Assembly (NCBI RefSeq): GCF_027988105.1
Contig: NZ_JAQJZJ010000013.1
Location: 1-64,000 of the forward strand
Direction of reading: 5' to 3'
Origin: Pseudomonas aestuarii
Lineage (GTDB): Bacteria > Pseudomonadota > Gammaproteobacteria > Pseudomonadales > Pseudomonadaceae
DNA: 64,000 nt
Below are positions 7,728-16,400 of the stretch, piece by piece. Position 1 is the first letter of the stretch, and each line of letters begins with the position of its first letter. Both the position numbers and the translations under genes were made by a program. The notes below the pieces were generated by a model that searched no databases, had not been told where the DNA came from, and worked only from the letters and a program-made list of their open reading frames with translations.

Positions 7728-10675
7728 CCTGCAGTGATCTCCACAGCATCATCGGCGGAATCTTTTTTTGTTCTCAGCGACTCGCTTTCACCTGTGTAAA
7801 TCACCCTACGCAAGTGGCTGTACGTTCTGTCTGTGGCAAGAAAATGCGAAAGATCGATGTAGTTTTCGATTACTTTCGCAATAGTGGACGTCGGCTCCGG
7901 TGTTGCCCCGAATAGCACGAACCCTTCTGACTCAGCGATGCCACGCGCAGCCTTCAGATTCAAGTGGCTCAGATTCGACAGCTCGTCCATCACCAATGGC
8001 AAACAGATCTGTGTATTCGCAACCAGCAGCCTGCGCAGAAGGATCGATAGCAAACGGCAGTTGATCATTGCCGTAGTACCGTTGGACTGATCCTCTTCGG
8101 TGTACTTGTCATGCCCACGCTTGCGGTACCGGTATCCAACCCGATCTATCAGCAGACTCATATCCAGGGTGGTCCCCCGGCGACCACCGTTAACAAAAAA
8201 CTCGGTGCAGAAAGCTCGTAACCGTTCATACAAACGCTTCTCGTGGAGCCCGGTTGTCATGAGATTTATGGAATCAATATCGACCAACAGCTCTTCGAAA
8301 TGGGGATTCAATACGCAGTAGATCTCGATCGCCTCGAGGTCAGACACACTGAACTCCGAAAGCTGGACATCTACCTCCTTCTCGAATTCCTTGATCATCC
8401 TTCTGGCGTGTCTGATTTCGTCGATTTGAATAGAGGTATTCGAGTTATGCGCGGTAACCTTTGACTGGTAGGTCTGCTGCTCTCCTTCCAAGGTGCCAAA
8501 CATCGCCGCGAAAGCTTTCCGACAGCTACGCATACGACCTAAGTCATGGAAAGCATGGTAGCCAAAGTCTCTGCCCTCCTCCTCCAGCAAGTTACGTTTC
8601 AGCAATTCATCCAGGGCCACTTGCAGAGCTTCTCGGCTCTTGGCTACCTCAGAAGCGAACTGAGAAATGTCCTTGATCTGGTTGGGATGAAAGGACGTAT
8701 CGCGAGCTTCCAGCTTCATTTGGCGGATCGAAAGGAATCCTAAAGTGATCTCTGCAAGGTTGCGAATCTGCTCTAGGTAACTGCGCAGGTCGTCGTTTTC
8801 CTTCCTCACTCTGGCAAGCACTTCTTTTGCGCGCTCAGCGTCTATTGCTAGGTCCTCCAGCTCGCCGGCGGCATCCGCTACACTCTTATGTAGCTTGGCC
8901 AACTCTACCGTCTGCCCCCCCACCTCAAGGTCCAATGCTTTCTGCTGGTCGCGCATGTAGCCATGCCGACTGAGCAGTTGAACATCTTCATCAGTTTCAG
9001 TCCGCTCGCGGTTCAGTTTTTTGGCCTTATCCCTGGCCTGCTCGGCAGTCAATTTACTGTCATCGTTTAGGCGTTGAATGAGGTCATAGCAGTCCTTGAT
9101 ATCATCATCCAGCTTGATCAGGTCTTGCTCGTGCTGCCTCCTTGCTCTGGTCGGGTCGAAAGACATGAAACCGAATGAGGTCTCCTCGCTCAAGAAACTG
9201 ATGAAAGAATCTCGCTCTTGGAATAGACAGCCAAACTCTTTGATGGCTTGCTTCTGGTCAGGGTTGAGTCGAGGAGTCAGGTTAGTGAACAGCGTCGAGT
9301 TCAAGCTACTCAGCACCGACGCACTGTGACGATCGACCTGCTCGAGAACAGTCTCCACATGCTCATCAAGGATTTTTCGGAGTTGGTCGCGCTGATGGGT
9401 AAGACTGTTCTTACTCCTGATTGCTTGGGCTAGTTGTTCAGCGCTCTGGGCCTTGTTTGTCAGGGTCTCGACCTCTGCGGTCAACTCTGCTGAAAGATCG
9501 GATAAGAGCTCGCGGACCTCATGCTCTGTTTTGCCAGGGTAACGCCGAAGAATCTCGCTGACCTTAAATAGCTGCTTTTGGGCACTTTCCAAATCCTTCT
9601 GCCGAAGATTAAGTGCTCCTGCAAGCTTCAGATACTCAGCTTTGACCAACCCGTGATGCTGCCTTTTCGCAGAGTGAGCGGCCTCAAGAGCCTGATGTCC
9701 CTCAGACGCAGTCTTCACCTCATCAAGAATGCTGGACTGCCTTTTTGCCAAGGCATACTCAACATCGACGATATTCCGAACGATCAGCTCGGACTTCGTC
9801 TCAAATTGCTGGAACTGGCTATCAAAGAGCTCCCAAGGCTTCCGCGCGCTTTCTATGTCCGCCAGGCGATCACCTTCTTTTTTCAGGCTCTCATAGTCAT
9901 CAAGGATCTCGCTGAGACTGACACTCAGCTCTGCATTCTTCCGGTCCTTGTCTCCTTCGATGATCGTGGCGATGGTATCCGGCAGAGTGCGGCGGTCCTT
10001 TGCACCGATATCGAAGGCAAGGTGGATAAGCATCTTCCACGCGTCGATCTCACGTGCAGTACCGCCATTCCGTAGAGGCAGCAAACAGAACCGGCCTTCC
10101 TCACGGTTCAGTGCGTGTTGGCCGAAGAGCCGCTGGCGGATGACAGTCCCGTCGTTCATTGCCTCCCCGCCCCGAGCTCTCAGATCCGAAAGCACGCCAG
10201 AAAGTGAGATACCTTCTATCGGAGCCCCCATGCCCCCATTGATGGGCGACTCAAGGTCCCAAAATAGATGCTGGATGTCGGCATACACGCAAGGTACTGC
10301 CATGCGGCCGTATGAGAATGGTCGATTCCCACGGTGCAGTACCAGGCAGAACGGGCCGTGCATGTTCTCCGCTTCGAGGATGATGAAGGAGTGATTTTCC
10401 GGGAAGTAGTAGCTGTAGCTAGCGTCAGTCGAGTAGTACGTCCCGGCCGGGCCCTTGAAGGCGAATTTCTTATCGCAGCTCTTGAAGTTTTCGTGTGGCA
10501 GCAAAAAGAGCTTCAATGCATTCAGCATTGAGGTCTTTCCAAGGTTGTTCTGGCCACACAAAGCGGTGTGCTTGTCCACGCGGATTACGGTGTAGGCATA
10601 GGCAGCACTGTTAACAAAAATCAGTCTGTGAAATTTGTATATGTCCTGGAACGCGTAGGAGTCGCTCAACATCAT
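7724..10675 (-). CDS. jetC: Wadjet JetC-like SMC ATPase (MukB/MksB-type)
   Basis: A 983-residue SMC-like ATPase. The N-terminal head carries Walker A GQNNLGKTS at residues 41-49, inside a segment describing how the head meets DNA. The middle is a long coiled coil (about 270-480 and 540-700) interrupted by a hinge-like region. The C-terminal head has a signature-like QSNGTTAM and Walker B CLPLVMDE near residue 893. The length fits MksB/JetC, much shorter than E. coli MukB. The protein should hydrolyse ATP to extrude DNA loops, together with the MukE- and MukF-like neighbours. The start overlaps the stop of jetD by one base (TGATG). The following ATG, one codon later, is an equal alternative. 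Confidence 0.85.
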   Translation of the reverse strand: MMLSDSYAFQDIYKFHRLIFVNSAAYAYTVIRVDKHTALCGQNNLGKTSMLNALKLFLLPHENFKSCDKKFAFKGPAGTYYSTDASYSYYFPENHSFIILEAENMHGPFCLVLHRGNRPFSYGRMAVPCVYADIQHLFWDLESPINGGMGAPIEGISLSGVLSDLRARGGEAMNDGTVIRQRLFGQHALNREEGRFCLLPLRNGGTAREIDAWKMLIHLAFDIGAKDRRTLPDTIATIIEGDKDRKNAELSVSLSEILDDYESLKKEGDRLADIESARKPWELFDSQFQQFETKSELIVRNIVDVEYALAKRQSSILDEVKTASEGHQALEAAHSAKRQHHGLVKAEYLKLAGALNLRQKDLESAQKQLFKVSEILRRYPGKTEHEVRELLSDLSAELTAEVETLTNKAQSAEQLAQAIRSKNSLTHQRDQLRKILDEHVETVLEQVDRHSASVLSSLNSTLFTNLTPRLNPDQKQAIKEFGCLFQERDSFISFLSEETSFGFMSFDPTRARRQHEQDLIKLDDDIKDCYDLIQRLNDDSKLTAEQARDKAKKLNRERTETDEDVQLLSRHGYMRDQQKALDLEVGGQTVELAKLHKSVADAAGELEDLAIDAERAKEVLARVRKENDDLRSYLEQIRNLAEITLGFLSIRQMKLEARDTSFHPNQIKDISQFASEVAKSREALQVALDELLKRNLLEEEGRDFGYHAFHDLGRMRSCRKAFAAMFGTLEGEQQTYQSKVTAHNSNTSIQIDEIRHARRMIKEFEKEVDVQLSEFSVSDLEAIEIYCVLNPHFEELLVDIDSINLMTTGLHEKRLYERLRAFCTEFFVNGGRRGTTLDMSLLIDRVGYRYRKRGHDKYTEEDQSNGTTAMINCRLLSILLRRLLVANTQICLPLVMDELSNLSHLNLKAARGIAESEGFVLFGATPEPTSTIAKVIENYIDLSHFLATDRTYSHLRRVIYTGESESLRTKKDSADDAVEITAG

Positions 10676-11490
10676 CAGTCCCTTGTCGTTGCCGGCATCA
10701 AATAGGTTTCCTGCTCTAGCGCTCTATGAGAGCCTCGCATAAATCCGATCAGCTCATTGGTTTCCTTGGACAGACCAACAAACTCTAGAAGATCATGTCT
10801 CGTTTGCTGATTTAGTAAGCATTTGGAAGCGCTTAATCTGTGGGCGATATCATCAGGGTACACAAACACAACCCTGTGCCCTTCTGGCAACCCTTTGAGA
10901 AGGGTTCGATACATCGTCAGCCCGCCTAGGTCCGCATCAAACAAGCAATATAGCCTCTGGTACTGACTGAGAAATGGCATGTTCAACCTGCTGGTAATCT
11001 GATTGCCGGCACCGAAAATGAAGTCGAGATTTTCATTTTGCTCAGTTACTCCGCAGTCGGCCAGGATGTCGACGGTCTGTTCGAGAGCTAGGAAGTTCTC
11101 GAGATTCTCCACCAACAACGCTGCTGGTCGGGGAGTGTTAGGCGCATCCCATCCGTGCTTGCTCAGAAGAACCACGCTTGGATGTGGATGGACCACGCTT
11201 CGTGTTATCAAAATCGAGCCACTTACTGCTACTGCGTGGCTATTTCCATCGAAAGCGGCACCAATACGGCCCGTAACTTCTGATGGGGCGTGTTCACGAA
11301 GCAGCTCAGCAAAGCGGTCCTCACGCAAGACAGCCACCTGATAGCTGCTCTTTCCGATTTTCGACGCTGAAAACGTGTCGTGCAGATAGCCTGCACCCTT
11401 GCCCTGCTTCCTCAACTCCTTAGCAAAAACCTCGAAGTTGATCGGATGACCGGCGCTGATTGAGCTCAGGTAGCGGTAGATATTCGACAT
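10675..11490 (-). CDS. jetD: Wadjet JetD-like nuclease subunit with TOPRIM domain
   Basis: A 271-residue protein, first gene of the operon, starting at ATG 11490 behind AAGGA. The C-terminal half has the TOPRIM pattern: a strand ending in the acidic LLVENLENFL (about residue 126) and LFDADLGGLTMYRTL near residue 184, giving the E and D-x-D-x-x-G metal ligands. This is the topoisomerase VI/Spo11-like nuclease that cuts plasmid DNA in Wadjet. It is shorter than the roughly 400-residue JetD/MksG of types I and II, so the N-terminal arm domain is reduced, which together with gene order points to type III or a divergent type. The IS630 element begins fewer than 40 bases upstream and may have separated the operon from its promoter. 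Confidence 0.75.
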   Translation of the reverse strand: MSNIYRYLSSISAGHPINFEVFAKELRKQGKGAGYLHDTFSASKIGKSSYQVAVLREDRFAELLREHAPSEVTGRIGAAFDGNSHAVAVSGSILITRSVVHPHPSVVLLSKHGWDAPNTPRPAALLVENLENFLALEQTVDILADCGVTEQNENLDFIFGAGNQITSRLNMPFLSQYQRLYCLFDADLGGLTMYRTLLKGLPEGHRVVFVYPDDIAHRLSASKCLLNQQTRHDLLEFVGLSKETNELIGFMRGSHRALEQETYLMPATTRD

Positions 11491-11527
11491 TGCATTCCTT
11501 GTGCTCTGCGAAACAAGTGAATCCCTA

Positions 11528-12643
11528 TTTATTCGGCCCGTAAATAGTTTCAGGCGGCATACTTGACGAAAGGATCCTGGAAGAAGGATCTGATGCCTTC
11601 TGGCTTGGCCTCCAGCGCGGTCATGTGCTCAACGGCGGCAGCCTGCAATTTGGCTTTCGTGCGGACAGGCACTTTGCGTCTGATGACGTGCTTGAGATCG
11701 GCATTCAACCGTTCCTCCGGGTTCAACTCGGGGCTGTAGCTGGGCAGGTAGAACACCTCCATTTTGGCTGCGTTCTCTGCCAGCCAGGCCTTCACCGGCT
11801 TGCAGTGATGAACGCCCAAGTTGTCCAGAATGAGGAAGATTTTCTTGTCCGCATCCTTGACCAGAGATTCGAAGAACTCGATCAGGCGCGCGTGATTGAA
11901 AGCGCCATCAATGATCATCCAGCGTGCCTTGCCTTGGTTGGTCACCGTGGCGATCATCGACAGCTTCTGGCGTGTGCCGCCCACCGCCAACGTCACCGGC
12001 GTTTTGCCTCTCTGTGCGAAGCTGTGCCCTCGCACATCGGTATTGACCAGCGCCGTCTCGTCGCCCCAATGAATCTCGGCGCCTTCGGCCTTGGCGCGTG
12101 TGGCGATCTGCGGGTACTGGGTATCGAGCCACTTCTGAACGGCCACCGGTGACTGCTCGTACGCACGCTTGATGGGCTTTTGAGGGGTGAAACCCCAGCG
12201 AGCAAGGTATTTGCCCACCGAACGCACATGGAGCACCACGCCGTACTCCCGCTCGATCAGTTGCATCACGGCCGCACGGCTCCACAACGCAAACTCCATC
12301 TTCAACTGCTCAGGGCGTTTGTCGCAGATTAGGCGCTGGATGGCTTGCTCTTGATCTTCGGTCAGCGCGCGATCTTCTCCGGGGCGTCGACCCCGGGTTC
12401 GCGGCGCCAGTCCTGCGGCACCAAGTGCTTCGTAACGCTCAATGGTTTTGCTTACGGCGGGGTAGCTCAGGCCAACTTCTTCGGCAATTTGCGTGCGGCT
12501 TCGCCCGCGCTTGTAGGCGCGGATGACTTGCCTGCGGCGCTCGTGTTGTTCAGCTGGGCTGAGCTTTCTGGCATCTTCTTTTTCCATGTGCAGAAGATGC
12601 CGCAATTCCCCGCATAATTCAAACTATTTGCGGGCCGAATCTA
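11528..12643 (-). mobile_element. IS630-family insertion sequence, intact
   Basis: One transposase gene is bounded by near-perfect terminal inverted repeats: ATTCGGCCCGTAAATAGTTT starting at 11531 on the plus strand, and at the other end the complement of 12621-12640, which differs at one of 20 positions. IS630 elements insert at TA and duplicate it. TA dinucleotides lie equidistant from the repeats at 11526-11527 and 12644-12645, and I take these as the likely target duplication, although the outermost three bases of the two ends match poorly. The element sits between the Wadjet operon start and the second RadC-like gene. Confidence 0.85.
11550..12587 (-). CDS. IS630-family DDE transposase
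   Basis: A 345-residue transposase. I choose ATG 12587 (MEKEDARKLSP); a TTG six codons upstream lies too close to the terminal repeat. The N-terminal helix-turn-helix region (RRQVIRAYKRGRSRTQIAEE, VGLSYPAVSKTIERYE) binds the ends. The catalytic triad is complete: D in EIHWGDETALV, D in FLILDNLGVHH, and E in SYSPELNPEERLNADLK. The length is normal and there is no frameshift, so the element is probably active or recently active. It would cut and paste the flanking element at TA dinucleotides. Confidence 0.92.
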   Translation of the reverse strand: MEKEDARKLSPAEQHERRRQVIRAYKRGRSRTQIAEEVGLSYPAVSKTIERYEALGAAGLAPRTRGRRPGEDRALTEDQEQAIQRLICDKRPEQLKMEFALWSRAAVMQLIEREYGVVLHVRSVGKYLARWGFTPQKPIKRAYEQSPVAVQKWLDTQYPQIATRAKAEGAEIHWGDETALVNTDVRGHSFAQRGKTPVTLAVGGTRQKLSMIATVTNQGKARWMIIDGAFNHARLIEFFESLVKDADKKIFLILDNLGVHHCKPVKAWLAENAAKMEVFYLPSYSPELNPEERLNADLKHVIRRKVPVRTKAKLQAAAVEHMTALEAKPEGIRSFFQDPFVKYAA

Positions 12644-12647
12644 TAAT
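12618..12647 (+). promoter_or_regulatory. Possible hybrid promoter at the IS630 right end
   Basis: A perfect -10 hexamer TATAAT (12642-12647) straddles the outer edge of the IS630 element. A -35-like TTCAAA (12618-12623) lies 18 bases upstream, inside its terminal region. Together they point rightward toward the RadC-like gene that starts 28 bases later. Insertion next to a resident -10 box is a known way for insertion sequences to create promoters; here it is inferred from sequence only. Confidence 0.45.
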
Positions 12648-12675
12648 ACCGGCCAGCCGGCCCATGGAGCACACG

Positions 12676-13173
12676 ATGAAACTGCACAAGCTTAAAGCCG
12701 GTGAAGCCACTGGCACCTATCTGATCGAGTCACCTGTGAGCGAAGCCGACATCCTATTAATGGCCCAGCAACTGGCCAGCCAACGCCTTCGCCGGGGCCG
12801 ATCGCTCACGTCGCCAACAGCGGTGTTTAACCATTTGCAGACGTTGCTGGGCGACTATGAGCACGAGGTTTTCGCCTTGCTGATGCTAGATAGCAAACAC
12901 CGGGTGCTGCAGTTTCGGGAGCTGTTCCGTGGAACCTTGGACGGAGCCAGCGTCTACCCAAGAGAGGTCGTCAAGATCTGCCTTGAGCAGAACGCTGCCG
13001 CAGTGATCCTGGTGCACAACCACCCCTCAGGTGATCCGGAGCCTAGCCAGGCTGACCGCACTCTGACGCGTAAGCTTCAGGATGCACTGAATCTGGTTGA
13101 GATTCGAACGCTCGACCATATCGTGGTGGGCCACGAAGGCTGTGTGTCGCTGGCTGAGCAAGGCTACCTGTAA
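12676..13173 (+). CDS. RadC-like JAMM/MPN domain protein, copy 2
   Basis: A 165-residue paralogue of the protein at 4983-5480. The start ATG 12676 is chosen because MKLHKLKAGEATGTY aligns with the start of copy 1; the in-frame ATG four codons earlier adds an unconserved MEHT. The JAMM motif is intact (HNHPSGDPEPS) and differences are spread along the protein, mostly in residues 45-75. Unlike copy 1 it is not preceded by DUF932 or YqaJ genes, because the IS630 element ends 30 bases upstream. It is followed 9 bases downstream by a small membrane protein behind AAGGAG, so the two are cotranscribed. Confidence 0.87.
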   Translation: MKLHKLKAGEATGTYLIESPVSEADILLMAQQLASQRLRRGRSLTSPTAVFNHLQTLLGDYEHEVFALLMLDSKHRVLQFRELFRGTLDGASVYPREVVKICLEQNAAAVILVHNHPSGDPEPSQADRTLTRKLQDALNLVEIRTLDHIVVGHEGCVSLAEQGYL

Positions 13174-13182
13174 GGAGACGAT

Positions 13183-13365
13183 ATGAAGCTACTGCTACGC
13201 ACCCTCGCCGCAGTATTCGTATTTGCCGGCATCTTTGCTGGCTGCCTGTCAATATTACTGCTGGTGGTTCTGATGGTGCGCTTTCCACCGCTGCTGATCG
13301 TTGTAGTGCTGGCCTGCTGGATTTTCAACCGACTGGCAAGAGCTTCAAAGTCAGCACATCAATAG
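13183..13365 (+). CDS. Small two-helix membrane protein
   Basis: A 60-residue protein starting at ATG 13183 with AAGGAG upstream. It contains two hydrophobic segments: residues about 7-33 (TLAAVFVFAGIFAGC and on), including a lipobox-like FAGC, and residues 34-50 (PPLLIVVVLACWIF). The C-terminus is short and basic, predicting an inner-membrane location with the tail in the cytoplasm. It forms an operon with the RadC-like gene. The function is unknown; similar small membrane proteins often follow short RadC genes in Pseudomonas islands. The strong ribosome site and tight spacing argue that it is real. Confidence 0.65.
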   Translation: MKLLLRTLAAVFVFAGIFAGCLSILLLVVLMVRFPPLLIVVVLACWIFNRLARASKSAHQ

Positions 13366-13376
13366 GAACCTTGGAT

Positions 13377-13406
13377 CGCATGGGTAGCTAAAAGGCTACT
13401 CATGCG
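13377..13406 (+). terminator. Hairpin terminator after the small membrane protein
   Basis: CGCATGGGTAGC (13377-13388) pairs with GCTACTCATGCG (13395-13406), with one mismatch and a 6-base loop. The T-rich TTTTTCTTTTTTG follows about 13 bases later. It separates this rightward pair from the convergent three-gene defence operon. Confidence 0.55.
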
Positions 13407-13482
13407 ACCGTCAGGTGATTTTTCTTTTTTGTCCCGCTTTATCGAGACGTTAATCTTTTCTGCAGCTCTTCAAACCAGTGCT

Positions 13483-16400
13483 TCAAAGCACTCTTAAAAA
13501 CTCGGCGACGGCAATAACCATACCCTCTTCCTCAGGCTCAAGCACCAAGGGCTGATACTCCGGATTTAGCGGCTTGAGCGTTATCCGCTCGTGCTGCCAT
13601 TCACCGTCATCACTCGCAGTTTTTTCGCTGGAGTAGACTTTCAAGGTGTACTCCCCACCCGTCTCAGTATCGGCTACGCCTGCATGCCAGATGAGCAACT
13701 TCCGGCCCTGCCGACTACCAGCTGGCACCTGCCGGAACAGGCAGTAACTACCATCAGGCACCAAGGGCTCCATGGATCGACCGACCACCTGGGCCACAAA
13801 CATGCCAGGCTCCGACTTGCTGTTATCCAGCACGACCCACTCTTCAGCATGTTCGGCCAACTCAAGTAGCCCGCCCTGCTCCTTACTCCAAGCTCCAGCG
13901 GCGACCTGCAGGCCAACCAATGGTGCGCAGCCCTGATAGGGCACAAAGCCCGCTTCATTCGGGGTTACGGTCCTGAATGGCAATACATTGACACTGGATG
14001 CAGCCACCCTGGCCATTGATGCAGATGCAGAATCAAACCAGTCATCACTGGCAGCCAACTCCTTGGCCTTCGCCTTGCCGATCACAGCTCGCGCTATGCG
14101 TCGCATGTGCTCACGCATCACAGTCTTGTCATAAAGTTCCTGGAACTGAATTTCGATCACTTCGTAATCGGTATTCAGCAACTCCTGACGGATCTGCCGG
14201 TCCTTAGCTGCTGTCTGGGCGTTACCGTGCAGGTGCTCGCTCATGCCATCCAGGTAGATGCAGACGCCCTCGTACTGATCGTTGGGCTCGTGGAAATACA
14301 CGTCCGGACGGGTCGTGATGCCACCGGATAGCTGAATCGGCCGCTCAGTCTCAAACGCACTCATGCCTGCCGCCTTCAGCATTGCCACCAGCTGTTGCTC
14401 TGGGGGATTACCCGGTTGCTGAGTCAGGGTTTCATCAGGCAGAACAGGCGCCAAATCATGGGCAAAGCTCAGGCTGCTTCCCCAGTCATTGAACACTTCA
14501 AGCGCGGTATGGCGATTCAGCTTGTTGTGATAGAACGAATTGCGGAAATGCTGCAGGCAATCCACACAGGACGATTCACAGGCTGACGGACACTCTTCAG
14601 CCAAGCGCCTTGCCGCAGCAACAACAGCCGGCCAGTGCTCCAACAACTGCTCAAGCAGCCCCGAGCCACCGGGCATAGGGTCATACAGCAGCGCATCTAC
14701 CGACTCACTGCCCGGCTTGCCAATCACCTGCACCTGCAGATCGGATATTTCCATATCCAGCACGTCGGCAGCCCCCTGACGCAGCGACTCCATGACGCTG
14801 TAGGCCGTTTCCTGGGAGGCGCAGTCCTGCAGCACTAGTGCATCGGCTACCACCTCGGCGTAGAAAGCGATGGTCTGAACGGGACGGCCACAGCGCTCGA
14901 TATGATGCTCATTGAATTTATCCAGCTCCTGCTGGCTGCTCATAGCCGAGCGGCTAGCACCACACACCAGGCAAAGCGGATATCCCAGCAAAGCCCCGGA
15001 TCGCACTTGCGAAGCCGCGCCAACATTCACCAAACGCATATGCAGGCCATGCTTTAGCTGCAACTGCGCTTTGCCCCACTCATAGACTTTACCGCCGGAG
15101 TGCCGCCCCTGGTCTTGAGCAAAGACTGCCACCGACATTTGAAAGCGATAGTCCTCATCGTCCGAAATATAGGAATGATGAGGCGCATCCACATCGCAGA
15201 TGGATACACCCGGAATTTGCGTGACCGACATGGAGCTGGCTTCACTGCCAGCCTTAGTGTTCGGGCCAGTTTCCTGGACTGACTCACTTGCCACATCCAC
15301 AGCAAATACCAGAGGCTCTTCCGGGACTAGATGGAAGTGACGCGGCACAAATTTGTGCGCATTGGCGTAGATCAGGTTACCAGGCACATATTCGCGAACA
15401 GCCAGAGCAGTGTTACGGCGTAACTCCCAGTCACTGATATCGCTGCTGTGACGAGGCGCCACATGGGTCAGGGTTACCGCACCGCTATCCAGTCCATACC
15501 CCGGTAAAAAGCCCTCAGCCGCCAATACGCCATAGGTATTGGTGTCATCAAAACCCTCTGCCTGGCTACGATTGCGCTTGGCCTCGCCTTTTAGTTTTTT
15601 TACCAACCGTTCGCAGCGGGCGCGCAAGGCCTCTTCATCGGCGTCCAGTGCGCCCTTGCCAGCGGCCACCTTGCGCAACCGCTCCAACTGCCCCAAAGCC
15701 CACTGCAGGCGCTGGAATAGACGATTGATTACCCCCTGGAGCTGCTCCGCAAAACTACCAATGAGCACCTCCAACTGGCCACGGCTTACTACCTCGCGGT
15801 CACTAGTCGGCCACCCCTGGTGGAAGGCTTTGATCACCGCATTCAAGAGTGCTGTTTTATGCTGCGCTATCTGCTGGCTCAGTGCTTCAACCGGTAGAGG
15901 CTCAGCCCTCACCATGCCATCAGAGGTAAACAGATAGGGTCTGATTTGAGGTGGCAAGCAGGCAGACAAGGCCTCCTGCAGCGCAGCGGCCTGTTGTCCT
16001 GGCAGACAGTTACTACGCAGCATCTGCAGCAGCGTGGTCAGCACCGTGGCATTCACGTGCTTGGCCACCATGACGGGGTTGCGCAGGTTGAAGCTTGGGG
16101 GCTCCACCAGCCCCTCGAGCATTTTTAACGGTTCATTGAAGTAGGCTCGGTCGTGGCTGGTTGTGCGTGCATAGGTCAGATCCAGCGCCATGCGGAACTG
16201 ACGCCCGGCACGACCAGCCCGCTGCCAATAATTGGCCGGTAAAGGCGGTACGTTGCGCATCAAGACTGCATCCAGCGAGCCGATGTTCACGCCCATCTCA
16301 AGCGTGGGTGTACACACCAGGGTATTGATGCGCTCGCTCTCGCCCTTGAAGGCGTTTTCGATGCGTTCACGCTCCGGCCCCGGAATCTGCGCAGAGTGCT

